A stretch of DNA of 64,000 bases from Aspidiotus rigidus (Eukaryota; Arthropoda; Insecta; Hemiptera; Diaspididae), in NCBI GenBank assembly GCA_035079385.1, contig JAVHKY010000067.1, forward strand, positions 124,001-188,000. The letters run 5' to 3'. Positions within the stretch are counted from its first letter, which is position 1. Each line of letters opens with the position of its first letter. The notes beneath the pieces were generated by a model that worked only from the letters and a program-made list of their open reading frames with translations, had not been told where the DNA came from and ran no database searches. A program made the position numbers and the translations under genes. Below, one piece after another: positions 10,760 through 24,111 of this stretch.

Positions 10760-11230
10760 TGAAATATTGTCCATCCTATCTTGACGGAGTAATCATACCT
10801 CAGTCAAATTCTGCCCGGTATCTCGGCCTTCATCTTGACTACATTCGACATAAGCGTGATTTCCTCAATTTGAAATTACGGGAATATTTGTGGCTCATAG
10901 GTCGGAACTCCTCCCTATCATTACAGGGCAAGCGCTCAGTTTACTCAGCAATATTCAAACCTGTATGGACTTACGGTATTGAACTCTGGGGCACCGCGAA
11001 GTCCTCTAACCGGAATAGGATTCAGGTCTTTCAAAATAAGTTCCTACGCATGATAACAAAGGCGCCATGGTACGTAACCAACATGCAACTAGACGACTGG
11101 AGACCATTGACCGCGAGTACGAGAAGTATGCGAGCAGTTATGAAAACAAACTACACCGTCATTGTAATGTAAAAGCACTTATGCTGCTTACCCCTTGTCC
11201 AAATGTACGCAGGCTAAGTAGAAGATATCA
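10760..11230 (+). pseudogene. Jockey reverse transcriptase, thumb and C-terminal part
   Basis: This continues the reverse transcriptase interrupted at 9652. The sequence after the insertion reads LKYCPSYLDGV, ARYLGLHLDYIRHKRD and KLREYLWLIGRNSSLSLQGK. Then come YSAIFKPVWTYGIELWGTAK and FQNKFLRMITKAPWYVTNMQ, typical of the jockey clade. Removing the inserted element together with one copy of its 8-bp target duplication puts this part in frame with the upstream half. One further frame change near 11090 precedes the end of the reading frame, and an A-rich 3' end follows. Confidence 0.85.
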
Positions 11231-11356
11231 ACTAGATACTTTGTAATTACTTACGCTACACACTATTTCTGTTAATACCCTTCGTCAAAATTTACGTATG
11301 TCAATACAGTCATGTAGTTCATAATAAACAATAATTTAAAAAAAAATTTAATGTGT

Positions 11357-14300
11357 GTCTACCCACAGGAAAATCTAGCTAACTTATTAGCGCAGACAAA
11401 AAAAGAATGTGACGGATCTTTCACATCACTGTACTCCTTGGGTCATATGACCCGCTACTCCGGATCTCTGGGGCAGTGTGACGTATACAAGAGCACATGA
11501 TTGGTGAAGAATCGAGAGAAGATAAGGAGGATAAGTTGCATAATTCGACCGCTGTCTAGAACCTTAAAAAAAAATATCTGGGATACCTACATCGATGGAA
11601 ACAGGCGAATAACGTTACATTTGAAGCGACGATACAATGACGGTATTTCCAAAATATTTTTAAATAACGAGCATCGTGAATGTACGCGTACAAATGAAAT
11701 TTAGTCTGGAATGTTATAAGTTACATTGCATTATATGGAAACGGACTTTTTTTTTTTATCATTAATTTATTTTAACGAAGAGCAAAAATATAACCTCTTG
11801 AATTGAGTTCACGAGCAAGTATGAATTCCGAAGTACGAGATAAAAATTCTTGGAACCTCAAGAGACTTTCTCTACCTCAAAACCATGATGAAGCTAGGAT
11901 CACTCATCGATATTTCAGATTGTCATATGATCGCAGAAAGAATACGCATTTCAAACAAAATTTAACAACAATTTTTATTAAGTTAATACCATTTTGAGAA
12001 CATACGCGAATTACAGAACATTACAGTATTCTAATACAGAAATCGTTTCTTTTTTTTTACGATAAGACTTTTGTATCAACACATTCCGCTGACTAGAATC
12101 AATATTGCGGGTAAATACATCAATACGAAGTTTCTGTGTTGATTACATTGACGAATTGAAAACACCGATACGTATAATTGAAATACAGTACTACAAATAT
12201 GAATAGGCCTCTGTCAAATGCGTATACGCATCAAGGTAAATTAAAGCACAACGTATGAGGGAATCAAAAGAAGAAAAAAAGATAAAAATATTCTAAGCTA
12301 ACAGAATAAGCGACAGTACACAATTACGTATTAAATTAAAAACACGCTAAGGAATAAGATGCATGAATTAAAATTCGAAGGAAAAAAAAGAAAAAAGAGA
12401 AAAATTGGAAGCTAATGCTGAAAATTACGAGGAAAAGTGAAATAAATGGCAGGAAGAACAGATTAATTGTATTCAAGGAAGCATTTCACACAGTACACCG
12501 TTTTCTAAAAAAGAGGAAATTTTTCAAACTTATCCTAGATTGTCTAACATGATTTTTTTTTTTTTTTGTAAATTAAAAACGGTGTTTGATATGAGGAAGA
12601 TAAAAAAGAAAACAAAATAGGAGACACGGAATCCTTAAGCCCGCAAGGCCATTTCAGTCGGCTCATCACATTTTCAAAAGGGTCAATTTGGATACTCGTA
12701 CATACGTTCAATTTTCCTAACCGAACGAGTATTCGATACCGGAACAATAAATCGATGACTAGATCAAGAAAGTTACTAATAATTTTAAAAAACACATCGC
12801 AGACATTCTCCTAAATCAAGATGGTAATAATTTCTATACATACGTGGTACGAACATACCTTTTCGTTCCTTATTGTAAAATAATGATTCGATGTAATGAA
12901 AAAATAAGCCAATGAATAATTATGACTAAGACATATTATAAATTTGATTAAATTGAAATTAAGTAAAAATCAAAAAAACAAAAAAAATAAATAAATAAAT
13001 AAATAAAACAATAGACTTAGTTTAACCGGGGAAATAAATAAACCGAACACAATAAAATGTACGTTCACACATACACACATATTATGTAAATTATACATTA
13101 TTCTTCTCCGATAATCATTGGAAGAAAACATGGTAAGCGTGATTAAAACTATACATTATACAGAACAAGCTACATAATTCAATTTTATCACAAGTGTTAT
13201 CCGCATGATATTTCTCGCAACTAATACATAGTTCTTTTCTGAAAGTTCTCACGCCAAATAGATAAGAGCAATAAGTTACAGTATTGTAAAAAATTCTTAT
13301 TTGGTACGCGACCAGTTGTGCTCAGAAGACCACCATTAGGCGTATGAAACAACACAAGTATACATTTACGATTCTCATTGTAAGCCAATCGACAAATAAA
13401 ATGGCCAAATTACAATGTATTTAAGATAAAAATCACCTATTTTGTCCTCTGATATGAATCGTATAAAAATTTGCACAGCCGACTTCAAGAACGACAGAGA
13501 GAATTTTACTGCTGTTCTAAAACTTTGATAATTCCGAGCTTTTCCAATAGAGGTTTAGCACAAGAGAGACAGATAGGTTTGTATCACAGGAATAATTTTC
13601 CGTGAGAACGTACTCGCTGAAATTACATTCTTTCTACTTGTTATTCGCCATAGCTCTTTCGAACCAGTATTCTCTTAAATATTCACAAGTCCATTCTTAG
13701 GAAACTCGACCAAAACCGTCATCTCACTCCGATTTTCTCAACATCCTCTGTACTTTCTATAATCCCGAATCTTCCAAGAATATCTTTTCTCACTTCAAGT
13801 AATTGTTCGACTATCCGTCTGATTGACTGATGTGTTCGAGAACATGAAAAATCTACTCCTAGTGACAAGTCCTCTTGCTAAGCACAGCTTTGCGGAAGAT
13901 TATTCATTTCTGGTCTGTCTTCATCACGTAAAGGAGAAAAAACAATAATTCGTAACTACATTTCAAGGCTTTAGAGCACTCAGAAAAAGTTGATACCACG
14001 AAAGGACGTAACGAGTATACACTTATTCACAATGTAATTATTTTATCATGTATTGGTATACGGCTAATGGTGGTCTCCTAAACAAAATGGGTTGCGTGCT
14101 AGATAATTGAAAAGAAATTTGCCAATCTAGTAACTTATTGATTTGGTCATTGGTTCATGACCTAGACTCTAAAAGAAAACCTACATGCTATTTTCGTACA
14201 ATATCCCACCCGAATGAGAGTGTCTAACGGGAAGCGAATCCTACTAATCATTCCTTCATTATTTTTCGTTTCAGTGAAACGGAATCTTTTCATGAAAAAT

Positions 14301-15448
14301 ATATATTTCAATTCACTGCCAGTTTTAACCCCGTTCTGTCAAGGTCAAGAGAAGAAAGAAATGTTAGAATAAAACTTTGACAATCGGTTGACGAACAATT
14401 CGAATGATTGGCTCTTTTCAAAGCTAGAGATGAGAGTTGAAAGTTATCCTGATAATTCAAGAACATTGAAGGAACTGAAAATTTTTCGACATGGATATGC
14501 TTTATAGCTGGGGTTCAAGACGCGATCGACAGACATGACGCAGGGGAAAGGTAAATGAATACCCCGCGTTAGAACCTGGCCAAACTTGTAACGGTCCCTT
14601 GATAAGGCAAGCTAAGACGTTTTCAAAGGAAATTCCGACCGTCCATGGACGTTCGATGATCTCGATGTGAAGAACCTTGACTTCGCATCACTAATACCGA
14701 TTGACCTTGACGTAATTTGGGAGTTCCGCCTAGTTTGTATTAAATTGTTATAAACTTATACTTAATACATGAAACATGCACCGACATAACCACGTGCACC
14801 GTTGATACTTTTTAACCATTTGTTGCTCTAAGATAGTCGACTGGAAGAAACAAATTTCATAGAGCTGTAGTTAGTTGAATTTCAAAATCATAAACAAATT
14901 TCAAGAATAGTGAAAAGTTCAACAGGCAGAAGACAATAATTAACGAACATTAAGGATGATAAATCTTGTACCTATAAATCGTCTTACTATGAAAAAATGA
15001 AAAAATTTAAAGTTTCTTCCACATTTCCTGAGACTTCTCTCATAATCACCAAAAAATTAGGTCTATGAAAAACAGGAATAATTCATGCTTGATTTTCAGA
15101 GCAATTATTGCCATATGTAAAGCCGATCGTTCATTAGCCATAAGAAAAATTTTTAACTGTCAACTTGATGAATATTTCTAGAACAGTTGTGGGTAGTTGA
15201 CCCAGAAACACTATCGTATACGCACTCAAAACCCCCATTTCTTTACGTTTTCTCCATTTCTATTTCCATCCTAACTGGAAGCGAAAAATAATTCGTGAGT
15301 GATACACTTGATTCGAAGAAAAATTCAGCTTCGACTGCTACGAATAGATACGTCGAAGGTAAAATGAATAATAAATAAAAATAAAACAAACTCATTCAAC
15401 GACTAGACTACGTAACAATAAAAGGATAATTTACGTTTACTTTCGTTA
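11357..15448. other. AT-rich region without recognised gene
   Basis: No exon of a known family was seen. From about 12000 to 15400 the sequence is AT-rich with stops in all frames and low-complexity patches such as a (taaa)n run at about 12983-13010. It lies directly downstream of the minus-strand PGAP2-like gene, so part may be a long 3' UTR. That is inference only, without a demonstrated poly(A) site. Confidence 0.4.
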
Positions 15449-16870
15449 TTAATTCGCTTTCTTCGTTGAAGCGAACGGAAAATCAGCATTTACGATCAAG
15501 CGTTCTTCCGGAAAATCCATGGCAACGGTTAGATGAAATCCCATATTACAGCAAGCTATTATGTATTCGCTCAGTGCGAACCACGTAAACGCTAGGAACA
15601 AGAAAATACATTCATCACATTCGACTCTGGTTAGGGCTTTGACTATCATTCACATTACGAGTTTTCAACTGAATACCACCTCACATATTCGAGAAAGTTG
15701 AAGTGCCCTTTTGCAATACAAATAATACTCCCTAATTTCTTCAGACGCGTGCAAGCAAGGTAGATATTTTTTTCATAGAGGAATTTTGGAAATTTTTTGA
15801 CATTTTTGAATTTACTCGAAACCACCCGATCTCTAGTTTTTTACATAAGTGGCTGTTCTTCAATTTTGCAAGTCTCTAAGGTAGGCTAATTTTACGCAAG
15901 ATAACAACTTACCTAAATCATGACAATATAAACGATGTTGTACGAAGAAATATATCAAGGTGGCGGTAGACACTAAAGATGCAACAAGCAGCAATTTCTT
16001 CAATCGATAGGAAATATTTTGTTCGCGTGTCATAGAAGGATGTACAATCTTGAAAGACCATGTCATTACCAGCATATATGTTAACGACCATATCATAAAC
16101 GAGATAAAGAATTTTTCGTGAACAGCTGAAAATAATAAAGTAAACAATAATGAGGCAATACACCAGGGTGGTTCAGATGAACTAACGCAAAAAATTACAG
16201 AATAAACGGCGCTCAAAATGAATAACATCTGGATTACGTGGCGAAATCAACTTGATTTGAAAAAACATATGTGTCATGTATCTATTATAGGGTATACCCG
16301 TCCAAATAAAACTGATACGTTATATTATAAATTGAACTTACGGTAATTTTCTCTGTTTGAAATGAAGGTAACTCCACATAGCGAGGATAGTTCGATTATG
16401 TTGAACCAACAGCAACAAGATATTACTGCTCTCTTACACCATGAACCGGAATCGATAACCAAATTTGTAAGAATTTTCAGGTAGTTTCTATAAAGGAGAG
16501 CCACCAATATTCTCGGGCCGATATGTAACGCAACGCAAAGTCTCCATAGATAAATTTGTGGTGTTATACCAGTGATGGCACTTATCGAAGGAATAACATT
16601 GAATACCTGCATAATAATTCGTTTCAACATTTTCCATGACTTATCCAAAACAGTTGGTACAAATAAATATACTTTTTTACTTACTCGACAGTGTGTTTCG
16701 TGAACTTCGTCGAAACGAAATATGTACGCGGTTGTAAAACACAAAAATAAGGCTAGAAATGGAAGAGCGACTGTAAGATACGCTAACTTACGAACGCTCA
16801 AGTTACACAAGCATAAAATATTTTTGTGTGCAGAAGGTTTCGGATGATTTTCTTTAACATCCATCACCAC
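15449..16870 (-). CDS. PGAP2: PGAP2-like protein, copy A (Frag1/DRAM/Sfk1 family)
   Basis: PGAP2 is a Golgi/ER multi-pass membrane protein needed for the lipid remodelling of GPI anchors. Four coding exons can be joined in frame: 16870-16685, 16606-16342, 16125-15913 and 15591-15449, giving 268 aa (human PGAP2 is about 254). Family features in order: first membrane span at about residues 30-51 (LTVALPFLALFLCF), HETHC lumenal cysteine, NVIPSISAITG, then PQIYLWRLCVALHIGPRI. Next are PVHEKFFISFMIWSL, FFVQHRLYCHD, and the terminal SEYIIACCNMGFHLTVAMDF corresponding to the NMAFHMTAxxDF end of the family. Splice sites are canonical GT/AG, phases 0, 1, 1. The start chosen is the first Met of the open frame (MVMD). 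Intron 1 is only 78 bp and has no in-frame stop. A paralogue lies immediately upstream on the same strand. Confidence 0.88.
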
Positions 16871-18539
16871 TAATCACACATAGATCAGCAATGAAACGGT
16901 TGACGAACAAATCTAATAGGTACGAAATCTGAAAAAGTGGAAAAGTATTCAGTGAGTGTAACTTTGTTTTCATCGCTTACTCGGAAAAGAAATGTTGACA
17001 ATACTGCGCTATAGATTACATACTAACCTCTCATTCAAAGATAACTTCAATGTCTAGAAATATTATATTGTTTTCAATTCAAGTTTTCTTCTGCTAGATC
17101 CTAGAACACAAGTCCGGATTGAATGCAGAATAGGGCGTTTCAGCTGAATATTTTTCGTTGCATTATTCTGTGTTCTAAACGATCGACGTTCTTATACTTT
17201 TCAGACACATTTAAACGCTTCCGAATGAATATAACAGAATACGGAAAGCTTGAAAGTCGAAAGTTTCAGGAGGCAAACGGGAACGAGATGAACTTTTTGT
17301 ATTATTGGATTGTCATCGGGCCCGAGGGAGTGGGCGGTTGCTCGTGTTCAGATCACTGCCGTACAAAATGGAATGAACGTATCTGCACATTAACGATCAG
17401 CAAAAAAAGGTATTCTTCTAGGAGTTGGAGGATCTCTTTTCCGCAGATTGTAGATACGCAAATACAACTATTCCACCTTGTTGTACGACAGTAATACGAC
17501 GAACCAATGAAAACTCGTATCAAAACTGCAATCAGGTGCGTCGAGGAGCGCTACTATGCAAACCCACAACGCAAGTTCAACGATTCGTACGTGATTCGTA
17601 CTCTCACATTGCCCCTTCAAAAATCCGTTGCACTCTTATTTTGAACGGAGTGTAGACCGCTATTTTTCAGCAGTATTATTTTGGTTCGAAATTGTATAAC
17701 TCTGTCGTACCTATTTTAAATTTTAAATCAATGCAACTTCGAACGGCATTTCCTTGTAAACTATGAAGCGGATCACTAATTTTTTAATCTTGGACGAAAA
17801 CATCTAAACATGATCGAATATCTCCGCATTTAAACCTTTTTCTTTAGGATGAAAAGCTCTTATTTTTGTTCTTTCCTCCAGCCTGTTTTGCTTTTGCATA
17901 TCTCGAACACCTTCGACGCATTCTGCGAGTGCGAAGCACCACGGAACTCAATTCGAATTAAAATAGTGGTCTAGCATACCCAAGTGAAACTGTAGGCCCC
18001 GCCTTACGTATACTAAGACTACTTTTCCAGTTCCGGTATCCATATTCAAGAACAATCTTTTGCCTTTTTTTCTTCTTCTGGGAATACCATGATGGAAAAT
18101 TTTTAAAATCTCAACATTTTTGAGATCATAATTTTGTTATACTCAGAAAGGTTTGGGTCCTAATCCATTCTCCAATAGTAAAACTTCAAATTTTAGAAAA
18201 TTCTGAGGTAACACCTTGACACAACATTTCTGTACTTTTACACTTCAATTTTTCTAAATTGCAATGTAACAGGCTGCAACTGAAAATTATTATGGACGAA
18301 TCACATAATTTGAGTACAGTATCCTTACATATAAGTCCATCTCTTCTTACAGTTATCGATATAATAATAATTATGTTTTCGTCAAAAACCAAATCGAATA
18401 TCAGTCATTCGAGATCACAAATTTGCTGTTAAGAAGATGGAACGAAGAAAACTAAGTAAAAATCTGCATTATTTACAATCGCACATGTATTAAAATATAG
18501 ATACAATTTTTTTTTCACCATTATGTACATTGAACAATT
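16871..18539. other. Spacer between the two PGAP2-like genes
   Basis: This contains the presumed promoter and 5' leader of copy A and the 3' end of copy B. Open plus-strand frames at 17123-17494 and 17425-17655 resemble no family. A small GC-richer patch near 17315-17350 (gggcccgaggg, gtgggcgg) with an ATTGG just before it could be promoter sequence. No direct evidence of a start site. Confidence 0.35.
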
Positions 18540-20528
18540 TTAATTTATTATTTCCAATTTCACTCTTTTTTTAGGAAAATCCAGCACAATGGTCGAGTGA
18601 AAACCCAGAATACAACCGATCGTTCCGTATTCACTGAGCGAAAACCACGAAAAAGCTACAAGGAATTTAAGGAATGAAGAAAAAAAAAAAAAAAAAAAGT
18701 TACAAAATTATATAGGTAAGAAGTAGTTTTATAATGCTTATTTCCTAACTGATTTATATCGCACGAACCGTTATCGACGCACCACATTATGTGTATTTCG
18801 TAGAATATCACCAAATTTAGGCCCGAGAATATAGCCAATATGAAGAAGCCCACCTTTAGGCGTAGAGATAAAGTCGCGGCTGGTGAAAGATAATCACGAA
18901 ATATCATATATTTTATTATAATAAGTAACATGTTGGCCAATGAGCCTGCCATGAAAACAATAAAACATTTTTCATGGATACCTATAAACAAGAGGTAGCT
19001 AATTAGAATTTGATTAAAACTTAATAACGCTATTTACTCATTATTGTTACAGATATACATACTGTAGTTTTCCTTATCTGAGATGAAACATAAACCGCAT
19101 AAGGCAAAAGAATCCGCTACGTTACACCAAAAACAAACCAATGAGAGCCAATACGTAATCCTTTTGATTGATTCCAAATTGACCGTATCAGCAAGACAAT
19201 TAAAGTACGTTTTGTACAACTCGGCTAAGAATATTTTTGGCGCAACTACAAGTGCTACGCAGAAACGCCAGAAATATACTTGAGGTACGATACTGGTTAC
19301 CGCACTTATTGATGGTATAAAGTTGGGTTTCTAGGCAAAAAACAGTATACACTTGGGTAAGACTTGGTTTTTCATAAAGAGAGAGGGATACTTCCTAAGT
19401 CCTGAACGTATTGAAGGCCAGGCAAAGAAGGTTTAGGCTTGACATAAGCACTCAAGTTAGGTAGAAACTCTGGGAGGGAGGAGAAGGGAGCTGGGCTAGC
19501 CTAGTCATCTCAATCGTTTTGCTACGTCAGAAGGATAGAAGTTTTGACTAAACATGCATATGAGTAAGCTGAGGATCTGGAAGTATAGGGTAGGTAAGAG
19601 CTATCCTCGTTAGCCTCCGTAGCGTGAAGATCAAAAATATCAAGTCCCCAATGTAAGTCATGGTCGAGGTCAAGGTCAAGTATCGCAGGGAACATGATCA
19701 CGCGAAAAAGCGTCAGCTCAGAGCTTTACACCAAACCAAGTTTTTGGTCCTCCAACCGTGAATGTTCAAGTCCCTTTCATTGTAATTACACCATTCAGCT
19801 GCCACCTAACCTCAAAAGTGAAAATTTCTCCAATTATCCTAGAGGAGTTTGTATTGCCTAACCAATTGTAAATCAAGTATATTTTGGAGAGGAATATTTT
19901 CCCAAATCCCCCTTTCATATGAAGCTCGAGTCTTCAGAGCGGATCAAGGTCGTGTCTTACTTCACTCTCCATCCCCCAGCTAGAAGACATCGTCTGAAAT
20001 GATTCCTTGATCAGAATTCAAAACTTTTCCAAACCCCCTCCTCATATAATATGGCTTAATCGGCTCAAAGATATTCCAAGCCCTCATCGTAGGTGAAAGA
20101 TCAACTGGATCGTTGCAATTTTAGGGCTGGGAATTTTGCCTACGCAAATTCTTACTTTACCTGCCCCTCCCCTTCATCCACTAACAGATATGTTGGTGTT
20201 ATTAGTGATGTAGAAAATGTTTTACGTATTATTTGTAATCTCTTTCCTGTCAAATCGAGTCGATAGTCATAATTTTTTGCGACATCATTTGGTCGAAGAT
20301 TCTTTCAAATTTTTGACATTTGAGCCAGAGTGAGGTGAAACACATGACACTAACATTACAAGTATGCAGATCATAAGTCTCCTCGTTTTGGAATATTTTT
20401 GCCGTCACAAAGCAGCAGACCAATACCGTAGCAGGTATTAGAATCAAACACATAACGAGAGTACGGATGGATATCAAGTCTAATTCAACTTTTACATCTT
20501 GACATCTTCCAGGTGCATTGGCAGGCAT
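18540..20528 (-). CDS. PGAP2: PGAP2-like protein, copy B
   Basis: A second, diverged member of the same family, in tandem with copy A. Four coding exons join in frame: 20528-20355, 19330-19063, 18981-18769 and 18655-18540 (256 aa). Recognisable pieces in order: first membrane span at about residues 23-45 (LVMCLILIPATVLVCCFV), YDLHTCN, FIPSISAVTSIVPQVYFW, RFCVALVVAPKIFLAEL, then CFWCNVADSFALCGLCFIS. These are followed by SIHEKCFIVFMAGSLANMLL, IHIMWCVDN, and FSWFSLSEYGTIGCILGFHS ending TIVLDFPKKR. Intron phases (0, 1, 1) and the 213-bp length of exon 3 are identical to copy A, showing a gene duplication rather than retroposition. The donor of exon 1 is GTTAGT. Intron 1 has grown to about 1 kb. 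No disabling lesion is seen, so I call it functional. Confidence 0.85.
19331..20354 (-). repeat. Repeat-filled intron 1 of PGAP2 copy B
   Basis: This intron is about 1,024 bp against 78 bp in copy A. It holds sequence in the style of the decayed repeats elsewhere in the window: 'gtcgaggtcaaggtcaag' near 19660, 'caagtccc(c/t)aatgtaagtc' near 19640 (compare 'caagtccctaatgcaggtc' near 53085), and phrases with 'cctaacct'. It was probably expanded by repeat insertion. Confidence 0.45.
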
Positions 20529-23500
20529 AATACGGATTACGGTTTGTCAACAACGCCGCATGGTATTCGCGAGAATTCCATGTGTGACATGAGACTCAAC
20601 TCAGGGTGTCCGGGTGTCAATCTGTATTTCAACAGAGGCAAACAAAGTTTAAGGTTGGTATAGTAACATATAATTCAAAACGTATGCTTTTACGTAAGAT
20701 GCATATAAAAGTTGTTTACAAACTTCAATAATTGTCGAAGAAAAACTTCAAACTATCTAAACTCAGAAAAGGAAACGTCGGAAATCGTGATCGAGAATAA
20801 AAAATTGTCATATAGCGTTGGTCAATTCAGAGAATTTTTCAAAGTCAACAAATCTTAGTTTAATTTTTAGGAAAAGAAGTAAAGAGACGAAGTACCTATG
20901 AGAGCTTTGCATGTTTAAAGAAAATAATAAATTTTCCAGTCGCAAAATTTCATATCATACCGTATTTGATTTGATTTTTTTTTGTGTGTGAAAGTTCAAT
21001 AAAAGAAACGTGAGAGGAGGAAAAATCTACGTACATTTGGAGGTACCTGTATTAATTAGAATGGACGTTTTTGAACGATCATGAAATTAAAATAATTTAT
21101 TTTAAAAATGTATGGGTAGGTATTATTTTTTTCCCTTTCGAGAGTAGGTACCGACAAACGAAAAAGACTCAAACAATTATAGGTACCGGTACTGATCACT
21201 TTTGAAGAGGAAATTTTTCGAGATTTCAATAATTTCTCTAGAAAATTTTCTACAAAAATAGGAAATGAGTTATTAGAGCAAAATCGATGAGATGAAACTG
21301 GTCGGTGATTTATTATACTCAAATCATGATGACTGATGAAACAAAAGTAGGTATCAATATCAAAAAACTTGACCCAATTATTTCAATTTCAACGTTTTTT
21401 TTTGTTTTTTTTTTTTCGTAACGTCTTTGTACGTCGTTTTAAATTAAAAATTAATTACTCTAAGACTTAGGTCTCGGAGTCCACCGCTCACGCCATCATG
21501 GACTACTTTTCTTTTACATTGTTTTAACAAACCTGTGTATTTTTATCCAATAATGCAGAAAGTGTAGATACGATATGCCACCTTCCAAAGAATAGCTGGT
21601 TTTTGAACACTGATTATTAATTTTCATTTCAAAAGGGCGGGCGAGCCACGAAAATAAGAACTCGTAAAGCAGAAAATATATTTGAAACCCAGAATTTATA
21701 ATTATAATGACGAATTTAAGAAATTAAGAAATCTTAAATCTCAAAATCACAATCAAATTTGTAAGACTCGATTAATGTAAAAATACGAAAATCAGGTGTA
21801 ATTCAACCTAATCTCTCGAACTCTTTTACCATTAGAAGTCAAGTTAAAATAGATTCTTAGATTCATAATCTGAAGTGTAAACTCAAATATTTTCGTTTTT
21901 AAATTTCTACACACTAGGCCTAACTACTCTAACAGTTCAATCCAAAATGTTATCATTCAAAGAATTAATATTTGTAAATAAATTCTTCATCATACCTTAC
22001 CGTCATAGTCACATGGATGGATGAAAGCACGAAGAATTAATACACGATCCATTTATATCGAACCGATTTTCGAATTCGTATTTCTTGAATGTTTACAGGA
22101 AAACACTGCCGACGAATTCTTAAGGTAAAACTTTTTCCTAACGAGAATTAAGAAAACCTGTGAAACTTGGAGAGAATGAAATTGTATGATGAATAAATCG
22201 ACTCGATGGCAGTGAAGGTCGGGAAACTGAAAAACAATTATACGCAAGAACGAGAAGTTGATCATCTATTTGGAAATAAGCACCATACAAACAATATCAA
22301 TTCTTGAAGCATGCGGTCTTTCACGTTTATAAACTGGTGCGGGAGGATTTACAATTCCACTACGCATTTCACAAACTTAACACGTACAGAGGATGAATAT
22401 GATGACGAAGAGTGTGATAGCTCTTTCTTTTTGTACGAAGGAGATTAATCTAAGATCAGAATGGGAATATTAAAAAATTATAGGTACTGATGTACCTACT
22501 TTCAATCTTCATATTTAAGATCTCTATTTGGAATATCTCTGAGTTATTGTTTTTATTTATGTTACTATAATAACCCTGAAAGTTGGATGTCCGACAGCTG
22601 AGATAATTTTCAAAAAGTTGGAATGAAAGCTCAAGACTGACCGTTATAATTTCTTACACAGGGGAGAATCCGAGAATAGAAGCTTTCGTGAATAAAATTG
22701 TTTCAAAAAAAGAAAAACTTCAAAGAGGATTCAAGAATTACTTTTACTTATCCTATCAATAAGAAAAACAAAAACTAATGCTGATGGTCAAGTGAAATCT
22801 ACTTACGCAGTTTCTCATAGAAATTGGGCGAAAGAAATGAGGGTAGTCATTTGATCAAATCGCCTGAAGTGTCCATGAGATTTTTCATGCATCGTAAAAT
22901 GCTTCAGATTTAACTTGAAGACGCGTTTTTTGTATCAAGTTTATTCGCTGAAAACAAGTTTCAGTAAAGAAACCTCGAGAGTCATTTTCTAATTCAAAAA
23001 TATGCGCACTAAAAATTTTTTCTGTGGTTTCGCTCCACGATTTGGAACTATACGTATTCAGTACTTCTTGTAGCATTTCATGTGCAACACTGAAACATCT
23101 TTCTTGTGAACGACTTCATAATTGAGGTTCTCGAGTTCGATTTCGCAATTTTTTTGAGCTATTTTTCCTTTTGAAAATAAAATTCATTAATAGCTTCGTA
23201 AATGGTTTGTGAACCGAAAGTATTCAGCGAGTCCAATTTATTTCATACGGTGATTGTAAATTAATAAATTTTATTTTCTTATATTATGACCTGTAGTATT
23301 ATGGAAGAGTGTGTTCTTGGAACTATTTTTCCTTCTTTTCAAAGAACAGTCATTATGACCGCACAAAGATTGACTTTGCAGAGAAAGTAGTTCAAATACC
23401 TTTCGACTTTTGATTCGATTAAAAATATTCTTACAAAGAAGAAAGTGAATACAAATTAAGAGTTTCAAAATTGCTTTATCACTGTAAATACATCGTTGAA

Positions 23501-24111
23501 CAAGAAAAAAAAAAACCAAAAGATTCCAGCCAAAACTAATGTAGGTAACCTTATTTGATAGAATTCGTCGAGAATTAAAGCAACTAATGGGTGTATGGAT
23601 ATTTTTTTTATTCTACAAATCGCGAGGGTGCAATAATATTTCATCGATTACATTATCATTAAACACCAGTCTTTGCGTTCGAATATTCTCTCAACTACAA
23701 GTAAATAACACTTTGGCATAGAATAGTACAGAATATTTACAAGTAACAAAAATTATAATAAAATGCACGATACAATACGAGATCTTCAGTTTGAAAATAA
23801 ATGCTTATCTTACATCGAGTTTACCGCTTACAATAACGTTATAGTCTAAAAATAAAAAAATAATTTTTTCACAACAGGAATCATAGAAATTAAGTTCAAA
23901 TTATAACCGACCACACCATATCATATTTCCTAAAGATGATTCAAAAGAAAGTACCGGTTTTATTTACATTATACGATATCTGGTAACTATTCAGACTGGT
24001 ATAAAGATACTATCCAGAAGGAAAAATTCCAGCCTAGTCTTTTCGGATACTTCTTAAGAGAACGTTACTTGAACTCTCCACTTATTAAAATTCACAAAAA
24101 GAAACATGAAA
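20529..24111. other. Intergenic region and NF-YA 3' flank
   Basis: No recognised exon lies between the start of PGAP2 copy B and the stop of NF-YA. A minus-strand AATAAA (TTTATT at 23959-23964) lies about 150 nt past the NF-YA stop and is a candidate poly(A) signal. The rest is AT-rich with short open frames only. Confidence 0.45.

Larger units (their letters stand above)
8428..11346 (+). mobile_element. 5'-truncated jockey-clade non-LTR retrotransposon
   Basis: The element starts within ORF2 and ends in an A-rich tail (ataataaacaataatttaaaaaaaaa). It is flanked by a 10-bp direct repeat TTTAATGTGT at 8418-8427 and 11347-11356, a convincing target site duplication of target-primed reverse transcription. 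It is split by a hAT-like element at 9653-10751. The jockey portion proper is about 1.8 kb. Stops at about 9047 and 9283 and a frame change near 8946 make it inactive. Confidence 0.85.

Noticed and set aside
12544..12795. 83-codon minus-strand ORF in the AT-rich region
   Set aside because: It ends in a poly-K run from a T-tract and resembles no protein; chance is sufficient.
15605..15624. Alternative acceptor for PGAP2 copy A exon 4 (giving VECDECIFLFL)
   Set aside because: The acceptor at 15592-15594 (cctag) gives AFTWFALSEY directly after CHDL, matching the AFSWFSLSEY junction of copy B and the family's spacing.
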